NCBI RefSeq assembly: GCF_946481145.1
Contig: NZ_CAMLMJ010000002.1
Location: forward strand, 124,001-188,000
Length of the DNA: 64,000 bases
Source: an uncultured Sediminibacterium sp.
GTDB taxonomy: Bacteria > Bacteroidota > Bacteroidia > Chitinophagales > Chitinophagaceae
Direction of reading: 5' to 3'
Within the stretch, counting starts at the first letter, position 1; each line of letters starts with the position of its first letter. Made by a program: the position numbers and the translations under genes. A model generated the notes under the pieces. The model was not told the origin of the DNA. It did not search any database and saw only the letters and a program-made list of their open reading frames with translations. This document shows, in pieces, positions 57,946 to 64,000 of the stretch.

Positions 57946-58011
57946 ATGATAAATATGGAATGACGAATATGAATAATTGAGAATTCGATCTTCATCATTC
58001 GATATTTATGA
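57944..58011. repeat. Inverted repeat of GAATATG heptads
   Basis: TGAATGATAAATATGGAATG and GAATATGAATAATTGAG on the left match ATTCGATCTTCATCATTCGA and TATTTATGATG on the right. It begins at the stop codon of the nitrilase gene. Confidence 0.6.
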
Positions 58012-58044
58012 TGACTTTCTCTAAGAAATTTAAAAAAGCTTTCT

Positions 58045-59142
58045 ATGCGTGAGCACAATACTTATTTTGCTAACCGTTTATTTAATGGTAGCCGTTGGCT
58101 TGAACAGCAGGTTGTTGTTACTGAGCGTAGCGCTATAGTTGATATTGTTCCGGCTAAAGTAATACATGAGCCCTATACGGCTCAATACCCCATTATTGCA
58201 CCTGCTTTTATGGATATTCAGATTTATGGTGCTTATGAAAAACTATTTTCTGTATATCCGAATATCGAATCTTTAGAATTATTGTACAAGTATTGCAGGG
58301 AAGGCGGTGCTGCTTATTTTCAACCAACGGTTGCAACCAATAGTTATGAGGTATTTAAACAGGCAATTGATGCAGTTGCTGCTTACCAGAAAAACAGGGG
58401 TATAGGTTGCATCGGCTTGCATATAGAAGGCCCTTGGATTAATCCGGTAAAAAGAGGTGCACATCTGGAAGAATTTATTCATGTACCTACTGTAGAACAG
58501 GTAAAATCATTACTGGATTATGGAAAAGGTATTATTACGATGATTACCCTGGCTCCGGAAATTTGTTCCTCCGAAATCGTAAACCTGATCAGATCCTACG
58601 GTGTAGTAATTTCTGCGGGACATAGCAATGCCACCTATCAACAAGGTATTGATGCATTTAACAATGGTATTCCTACTGCCACGCATCTTTTTAATGCCAT
58701 GAGTGCGTTGCAACATCGGGAACCCGGATTAGTTGGTGCGATATTCGATCATGAAACGGTGATGTGTAGCATAGTGCCCGATGGTTATCATGTAGATTTC
58801 GCAGCCATACGTATTGCCAAGAAACAAATGAAAGAAAGACTGTTTGCTATTACCGATGCAGTAACCGGTACCACCAGCGGTGCTTATCCACACAAACTCA
58901 ATGGTGATAAGTATGAGTCTAATGGAACGCTTAGTGGCTCTGCATTAAATATGGCCGCCTGTGCCCGAAACCTGGTACACAAAGCACAGATACCAATGGA
59001 TGAATCATTGCGTATGTGTAGTTTATACCCGGCACAAGTAATGGGTTTATCTCACAGAACCGGAAGAATTGAAAAGGGATATAATGTTGCGATGGTGGGA
59101 TTGACGGAGACACTGGAAGTGTTGAAAGTGGTGGATGAGTGA
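58045..59142 (+). CDS. nagA: N-acetylglucosamine-6-phosphate deacetylase
   Basis: The protein has 365 residues. The amidohydrolase barrel shows the metal and substrate residues: HIEGPWINPVKRGAH (about 132), SAGHSNATYQQG (about 191), THLFNAMSALQHREPG (about 213) and ITDAVTGT with the catalytic Asp (about 270). It removes acetate from GlcNAc-6-phosphate in amino-sugar recycling. Length is normal. nagB is not in the window. Confidence 0.92.
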   Translation: MREHNTYFANRLFNGSRWLEQQVVVTERSAIVDIVPAKVIHEPYTAQYPIIAPAFMDIQIYGAYEKLFSVYPNIESLELLYKYCREGGAAYFQPTVATNSYEVFKQAIDAVAAYQKNRGIGCIGLHIEGPWINPVKRGAHLEEFIHVPTVEQVKSLLDYGKGIITMITLAPEICSSEIVNLIRSYGVVISAGHSNATYQQGIDAFNNGIPTATHLFNAMSALQHREPGLVGAIFDHETVMCSIVPDGYHVDFAAIRIAKKQMKERLFAITDAVTGTTSGAYPHKLNGDKYESNGTLSGSALNMAACARNLVHKAQIPMDESLRMCSLYPAQVMGLSHRTGRIEKGYNVAMVGLTETLEVLKVVDE

Positions 59143-59257
59143 TGAGGATAGGCTTTTCGAAAATGTTGGATTTTTTCAAAAAGCTAGTATGCTTTCCGCT
59201 TTATTGGTAGCACAAACCTATTTATATAGAGCTTCAGTTTTCTTACCACAAACCGAT

Positions 59258-59596
59258 TTAGTGCTTGGTGTTTCTTGCCGCTTGCAGGTAGGACTCAATA
59301 TGATCAAAGCTTATTAGTTTACCGATTTCGTTCAGCTTATCTTTTTGTTTTTGGTCGTTTCCTATAAAAATGATTGGAATTTTCGATGTCTTCTTTCTCT
59401 GTTTAACAGATATAGCTGTCTGTAATCCGTGACTGGGCTTTTTGTCAGCGTTTACAAAAATCAGGTCAGGCATTATGTCACTTATCAACTTATACGCCTG
59501 GCCTCCGTCCATATTTTCTCTATGGATTTCTATGTCTTGCGAAATTCTTTTTTCAATTTCCGTATCGTTTGAAAAGTCGATGATAAATATTTTCAT
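59258..59596 (-). CDS. Degenerate receiver-like protein
   Basis: The protein has 112 residues. The alternating strands and helices (KIFIIDFSND, PDLIFVNADKKPSHG, IPIIFIGND) follow a response-regulator receiver, but the position of the phospho-acceptor Asp is Asn (VNADKK) and the N-terminal acidic pair is incomplete, so it is probably not phosphorylated. It overlaps the preceding small membrane-protein gene by an ATGA, implying joint translation. Confidence 0.6.
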   Translation of the reverse strand: MKIFIIDFSNDTEIEKRISQDIEIHRENMDGGQAYKLISDIMPDLIFVNADKKPSHGLQTAISVKQRKKTSKIPIIFIGNDQKQKDKLNEIGKLISFDHIESYLQAARNTKH

Positions 59597-59940
59597 AGGT
59601 CGACTTTATGTTTCCAAAACAAAAGGGTTGCTAAAACTATAATAGAAATCAATGTTCCGAAGGGTAGATACCATATTGTAAGTAAGCTAATGATTAATCC
59701 AAGACTGTAAGCCCACTCTTTGTTTGTTGATAAGGCATAAACCCAGGTAAGCCAAATTAACCCATACAATATAAAGAGCCATCCAAGCTTAAAAACATTA
59801 ACGTTCAGTTTGTAAAAAATTTCAGCCCAGGGTCCTGGTTTTTCTGGACCGATATATTTTCCCTTAACTGTTACAAAAATTCCGTCAAGCAGCATATAGC
59901 CACCGTTTAGAAGTGCTAGTATAGTTATAAGTATTTTCAT
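59593..59940 (-). CDS. Small membrane protein of unknown function
   Basis: This 115-residue protein has four membrane helices (about 4-24, 48-68, 75-93, 95-112) separated by short loops, with a conserved-looking GKYIGPEKPGPWAEIF segment after the first. I do not name a family. Its stop overlaps the start of the degenerate receiver gene. Confidence 0.6.
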   Translation of the reverse strand: MKILITILALLNGGYMLLDGIFVTVKGKYIGPEKPGPWAEIFYKLNVNVFKLGWLFILYGLIWLTWVYALSTNKEWAYSLGLIISLLTIWYLPFGTLISIIVLATLLFWKHKVDL

Positions 59941-60249
59941 TTCAATCTGAGGTTGTATTCGTTTTGTTATGATTGCCTTTACTGTTCTGGGATTTATGAA
60001 GGCAGATCATTAATTGGTTAAAGGGCAAAATATAAATGCTAATTTAATAAGATATTATTGAAAATTAGAACTATAGCTAAACAATGAGCGATGAGTTAAG
60101 CGTATGGGAAGGAGAAATAGCACTCCTTCTTAATTACTTCTTGTTTTGCCGTTTTTTCCCAAAACAAATGCTCAAAGAAATACAGAAGTACGAGTGCTTC
60201 TACGATAAGGATTGCCGAAAATTTTCTGTCTTGTACTTTTTTGGAATCA

Positions 60250-61344
60250 TCAACTTACAATTTTATCCCGCAGTTTCATAAACGGTTTTTCTACAACAAG
60301 ATGCAATAGATAGGCAAAAGCAATACAGGTGATGATACAAATTAACAGTACGATGTTACTGTTGAGGTTATACTCAGACAAAATCTGCTGTGTTGAGTGA
60401 ATAACACCTTTATGTGTTAGATAAATAGCATAAGAAATGGTTGCTATGAGTGTTGTAAGCTTTGAGTTCCATTTATACAAGAAACTTGCAGGGCTAATCG
60501 CTCCTGATACCATCAATCCAAATCCAATTGCAATAACCGGAAATCCAAAAACAGATGCATCATATGTTTGTTGGTCTTCGCATAAAAAATAGGCGCCTGT
60601 TAAAGTAATCAAGCCCAATACGATCAGCAGATTCCCATACTTAGCTATATTTTGCCACCAGATTGATTTAAATACATATATCGACGCAATCATTACTCCA
60701 ATTAGTAATCCATCTAAACGATTATAGGTTGGGTAGTAAATAAACTTATACCAATAAAGCCAATTGTTCTTATCCGATATATTAGGTAAATACAACTGGT
60801 TAAAGCTGTAGATTCTTATTGCAAATCCTGCCAGAAATACACCTATTAATAGCCAATATGCATTTTTGATCCCTTTGCCCTTTTGAATGGCTATTAAAAT
60901 AAGTGGAAGGAAGAGGTAGAAATGTTCCTCTACACAGAGCGACCAGCAATGAGAAAAAGTGCCGTAGTCCTTTAGATTTAATCCTAAATTCTGTGTGAAT
61001 GTCAGGAATTTCCATAACGGCGGAAGTGCTTCTTTTTCCCTGAAAAAGGGGAAACAAAAGTAAAGTGCTACGGTAACCAGGAATGCTGGTACAATCCTGA
61101 AAAAACGTTTTAAAAAGAACTTTCTGAATGAAACCAGCTCCCCCTGTTTTATTTGTTCAAATAGTTGGGCCGAAATTAAAAATCCGCTCAATACAAAAAA
61201 CAGATCAACACCCGTCCATCCGAAAGACGCAATATCCGGAAGCCATGCTGGCTCTCCACCGCTGATGATGAAATAATGAAAAAAGAAAACTAAAATAATG
61301 GCCAGGGCCCTTAAGTGATCAAGTCCGTATAATTTATGTTTCAC
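60250..61344 (-). CDS. Acyltransferase 3 family membrane protein
   Basis: The protein has 364 residues. About ten membrane helices and the family signatures are visible: GLDHLRALAIILVFFFHY at the N-terminus with the catalytic-type His, LSGFLISAQL (about 57), RFFRIVPAFL and WSLCVEEHFYLFLP (about 130). Members O-acylate surface glycans or peptidoglycan using acyl-CoA. The substrate is unknown; the envelope-gene context fits. The 309-base gap on its right flank (59941-60249) holds nothing recognisable. Confidence 0.92.
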   Translation of the reverse strand: MKHKLYGLDHLRALAIILVFFFHYFIISGGEPAWLPDIASFGWTGVDLFFVLSGFLISAQLFEQIKQGELVSFRKFFLKRFFRIVPAFLVTVALYFCFPFFREKEALPPLWKFLTFTQNLGLNLKDYGTFSHCWSLCVEEHFYLFLPLILIAIQKGKGIKNAYWLLIGVFLAGFAIRIYSFNQLYLPNISDKNNWLYWYKFIYYPTYNRLDGLLIGVMIASIYVFKSIWWQNIAKYGNLLIVLGLITLTGAYFLCEDQQTYDASVFGFPVIAIGFGLMVSGAISPASFLYKWNSKLTTLIATISYAIYLTHKGVIHSTQQILSEYNLNSNIVLLICIITCIAFAYLLHLVVEKPFMKLRDKIVS

Positions 61345-61543
61345 TGGGAATGTAATTGTGATGGTGCGGGATTACTTGGTTGCAGCGCATCTCAAAAACG
61401 ACCTTTATTTTTTAAAATTGTTTTATTGAAATAATTTTTTTTCAAAGTCTATTATCCCTAAATACTTTTTTGGATTTCAATAATGCAGGTCATGGTCAGG
61501 CTTTGACTTGCAGATTGAAATGCATAAAAGAATCCATCATTTC

Positions 61544-62632
61544 TTATTTCACCAGACTACTATTCATTACTATTTGTCTGATACTCTTTTCGAAATGATA
61601 GACAATACTTACATCCCGGTTGTAAACATTCTCGAGTATAATGATGTCTAAATCCTTAGCCGGCACATAAATTTTCAGACTTACAAAGCCTATTCCCCTG
61701 CCTGCATGACCAATATATTTATGCGGTGATCCTTCATTTATATTTACGCCATAACCATAATTCGATTTTTGCGCACTGAATGTATAGTCTTCATCTACTA
61801 TTCCAGAGTTCACCATAGCTGTATAAGACCCAGGCTGCAGTATTTTTCCTGAATGCAGTTTGGTATCCCAGGTATTCAGATCCAGGGCATTGGAAATTAT
61901 TCCACCAGCCGGAATAAAATTGGCCCAGGATTCATTTGTGAAGTTCATGCTTTTAAAATCCACCAATTCTAGTGAATCATTGGTACGCCAATATCCGTTT
62001 ACCAGTCCCTTATTGGACTTTTCCATTTCATAACAAAAGGTATTCAGCATTCCCAGTTCTTTGAACAAACTATTTGCTGCTTCGATATATGTTTTCCCTG
62101 TTGTTTTTTCAATCAGCAGTCCCAATAAGCCATAGGCTGGGTTACTATAATGGAAACCGGTACCGGGTTTAAAAGACAATGGTTTTTCGAGATGCACCAA
62201 ACCAGCCGACATATTCAATAACTGGTGCACCGTAACAGTATCTGCCCAACTCTGTTTCAGATCGGGCAAATATTGCCGGATGGGCTGGTCTAATTTTATA
62301 CTTCCCTTTTCAATTTCCTTTAATACCAATACCGCAGTAATCTGTTTGCTGTTCGATTGTATCCTAAAATTATCCCTTAATGTAAGGGGCGTTTTTTTAG
62401 AAAAATCAGCATAACCAACAGCTTTTTTATATAACTGTTTGCCATTTTTTGTAATCAAAACAACGCCATTAAATGGTCTGGGTAAACTGGTTTTTAACAG
62501 GCTATCTATACTTTTAATATAGTCAGCTGTTTCACCAGCTTTCTGTGCTGATCCAGTTTTATTAATATAGCTGCTGCATACAAAAGTTAAACCTACCATC
62601 GTGAGCAGGTATAAAAAACACCTCTGCTTCAT
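61544..62632 (-). CDS. Beta-lactamase-family serine hydrolase
   Basis: The protein has 362 residues. A signal peptide or lipoprotein-like leader (MKQRCFLYLLTMVGLTFVCSS) precedes a class C beta-lactamase-like domain with the catalytic Ser-x-x-Lys in QSNSKQITAV (about 95) and the Tyr-x-Asn in HYSNPAYG (about 158). Members include D-amino-acid peptidases and esterases in the periplasm; true lactamase activity is unlikely. It lies upstream on the right of the acyltransferase with a 200-base AT-rich gap (61345-61543) in which nothing is seen. Confidence 0.88.
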   Translation of the reverse strand: MKQRCFLYLLTMVGLTFVCSSYINKTGSAQKAGETADYIKSIDSLLKTSLPRPFNGVVLITKNGKQLYKKAVGYADFSKKTPLTLRDNFRIQSNSKQITAVLVLKEIEKGSIKLDQPIRQYLPDLKQSWADTVTVHQLLNMSAGLVHLEKPLSFKPGTGFHYSNPAYGLLGLLIEKTTGKTYIEAANSLFKELGMLNTFCYEMEKSNKGLVNGYWRTNDSLELVDFKSMNFTNESWANFIPAGGIISNALDLNTWDTKLHSGKILQPGSYTAMVNSGIVDEDYTFSAQKSNYGYGVNINEGSPHKYIGHAGRGIGFVSLKIYVPAKDLDIIILENVYNRDVSIVYHFEKSIRQIVMNSSLVK

Positions 62633-62780
62633 AAATATTGGTTGTGTATTAAGTGTAAAGTGCTTGCCCTTATTTACAGTGAATATAAAACAGGAAGGAG
62701 AATTAGTTAGTAAAATTTACATTTTATTATAATATGTAAAATACGGACGAAAGCTGTCGGATAGAAAGTGAGTGAGACAA

Positions 62781-64000
62781 TTAGTTTTTATCATTTCCGC
62801 TTCCAATCATCTTACGCACTTCGGCAATCTTTATATCATACCCTTCCTTAATAGCCTGAGAAGATGGTTTAATGAAAATATCGGGCATAATACCATAACC
62901 TTTGGGGCGTTCTTTATCCATTACCAGTCTATACATCGGCAAACTCACTACTATACCGGAATTAGGTAAAGTGATTTTGGGGATATGCATGGCTGAATTT
63001 CCATAGTAACCGCCACCTGTTTCCTCACCCACAACTTTTACATTGGCCTGGCCCTGTAATTGGGATATAAACATCGTTGCCGCTGAGAATGTATACCCAC
63101 CTTGTATTAAATACAGTTTGCCATTAAAATGATGTTTGTTGATTGGCGAATAATAATGTCGCTCATAACGGCGGTAATGAATTTTTCCATCTGCTTCTTT
63201 CTTTGCTCCGAAATTCATGGCAAACCAATAAATCAGTTTAGGTTTTATATACTTACCATAGGTAAACTTTCGGTTGATGGCCGCGACTGTATCGCCTATT
63301 TTAAATGGTTTATCAACCAAATACTGGGTTAATTTAATGCTGTTACTTACGTTACCTCCTCCATTCTCACGTAAATCAATTACCAGGTTTTGTATAGATA
63401 GTTTTGCAAGTGTTTTGAAAGACTTCCTGAAAAAGCTTCTCAGTCTTCCTCCGGTAAATGTGGTAAGCCGAATAAAAGCCGTACTTGTTGCAGTATCAAT
63501 AATCATCGTTCGCTTATTCAGCAGGCTTAGTTTTCTCAACTCCCTTCTGGTTAACTCAGGAGCCCGGACTATTGGCCTTTTTCTTCCTGTATCTATTACT
63601 GGACGATAGGCTTTTATCGTAGTTTCTTTTTCGATACCTGTTGAGTCGATATAACGAATGTTATATACTGAATCAGCATCACCCAATATGGTTTTATACC
63701 AGCCTGGAAAATTGCTGCTGATAATCTGACTTTTATGGTTTACCCCATAGCCATCGGTACTGATATATTGATAAATAGTATCCAGTAGTGCTGCGGGTTT
63801 ACGCTGATTAATCGCTGTTACGATAGTACCTCTTTTAAATATGCTATCGTTTCGGTAGGCACTACCCAATACTACCAGACTATCATCCCATGCTTTTAAA
63901 GAAAGTGGGAATTGAGGAAAGCGGTACATATTCGCCACTTTACCATAAGCTTTTGAGAATCGAACGGTGGTATGCCCGCACCTGATATGTGCAATAAGTT
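62781..64000 (-). CDS. S41-family (C-terminal processing) peptidase, N-terminus beyond window
   Basis: The frame is open to the right edge, so the gene continues outside; at least 406 codons are visible. The family features are a PDZ-like region (RGTIVTAINQRKPAALLDTI), then IDLRENGGGNVSNS (substrate loop), the nucleophile Ser in GGYTFSAATMF, and GEETGGGYYGNS. The Cys-Gly-His stretch near the edge (CGHTTV) suggests an extended N-terminal domain. Likely a periplasmic protease acting on C-terminal tails. Starting at the internal ATG near 63929 would remove conserved sequence, so truncation by the edge is preferred. Confidence 0.85.
   Translation of the reverse strand, partial: LIAHIRCGHTTVRFSKAYGKVANMYRFPQFPLSLKAWDDSLVVLGSAYRNDSIFKRGTIVTAINQRKPAALLDTIYQYISTDGYGVNHKSQIISSNFPGWYKTILGDADSVYNIRYIDSTGIEKETTIKAYRPVIDTGRKRPIVRAPELTRRELRKLSLLNKRTMIIDTATSTAFIRLTTFTGGRLRSFFRKSFKTLAKLSIQNLVIDLRENGGGNVSNSIKLTQYLVDKPFKIGDTVAAINRKFTYGKYIKPKLIYWFAMNFGAKKEADGKIHYRRYERHYYSPINKHHFNGKLYLIQGGYTFSAATMFISQLQGQANVKVVGEETGGGYYGNSAMHIPKITLPNSGIVVSLPMYRLVMDKERPKGYGIMPDIFIKPSSQAIKEGYDIKIAEVRKMIGSGNDKN

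Noticed and set aside
60084..60281. A 65-codon plus-strand open frame
   Set aside because: It overlaps the acyltransferase 3' end, has no ribosome-binding site and no recognisable composition; kept out of the annotation.

Overview
The window is a chromosomal segment of a Bacteroidota bacterium, most likely of the family Chitinophagaceae. The gene families fit that group: a siroheme synthase fused to a TSUP transporter, DUF1080 and Gfo/Idh/MocA proteins, YaiO-type barrels, and a KdnB-type dehydrogenase. Promoters also match the Bacteroidota -7 consensus TAnnTTTG, and Shine-Dalgarno sequences are scarce. Both edges cut a gene: a YeeE/YedE sulfur transporter on the left and an S41 peptidase on the right. 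No integrase, transposase or CRISPR array was seen.

Region 1 (about 0-15 kb) is devoted to sulfur. Two YeeE/YedE transporter halves are followed by a nine-gene minus-strand run, cysH-cysD-cysN-serine acetyltransferase-cysteine synthase-sumT-cysJ-cysI-(siroheme synthase/TSUP). It covers sulfate activation, APS reduction, sulfite reduction with siroheme supply, and cysteine synthesis. A canonical SAM-I riboswitch with its own attenuator precedes cysH. The same operator-like palindrome, CTACT-N5-AGTAG, lies upstream of the riboswitch and of sumT.

Region 2 (about 15-22 kb) looks accessory. It holds an AbiE-type toxin/antitoxin pair bounded by direct repeats, a dense nest of palindromes, a HigB/HigA pair, and a tRNA-Asn gene beside four broken tRNA-Asn copies into which short palindromes appear to have been inserted.

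Region 3 (22-41 kb) is mixed housekeeping and metabolism: hflX, recQ, sugar-oxidation genes and a DEAD-box helicase. At 30.9-37.0 kb lies an uncharacterised locus of two ATP-grasp ligases, two SET domains (one fused to an ATP-grasp), a half ABC exporter and, divergently, a RidA-like protein and a D-threonine-aldolase-like enzyme.

Region 4 (41-56 kb) is an envelope and exopolysaccharide block. It has a 1185-residue glycosyltransferase/sulfatase-fold fusion, a YaiO-type TPR barrel, a periplasmic protein of unknown role, a large hybrid histidine kinase and response regulator, and kdsB, dnaN and recX. Region 5 (56-64 kb) has an LpxR-like lipid A deacylase, a nitrilase, nagA, an acyltransferase, a serine hydrolase and the S41 peptidase.

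The most striking non-coding signal recurs across the window. At about twenty intergenic sites there are long stem-loops whose arms are mostly degenerate 7- or 8-bp tandem repeats, drawn from a small set of sequence families. Many start at a stop codon, one ends directly beside the cysI start codon, and one encodes the end of RecX. Shorter palindromes are nested in some of these sites, in the broken tRNAs and possibly in the riboswitch stems. All functional statements come from reading the sequence; no database search was run.
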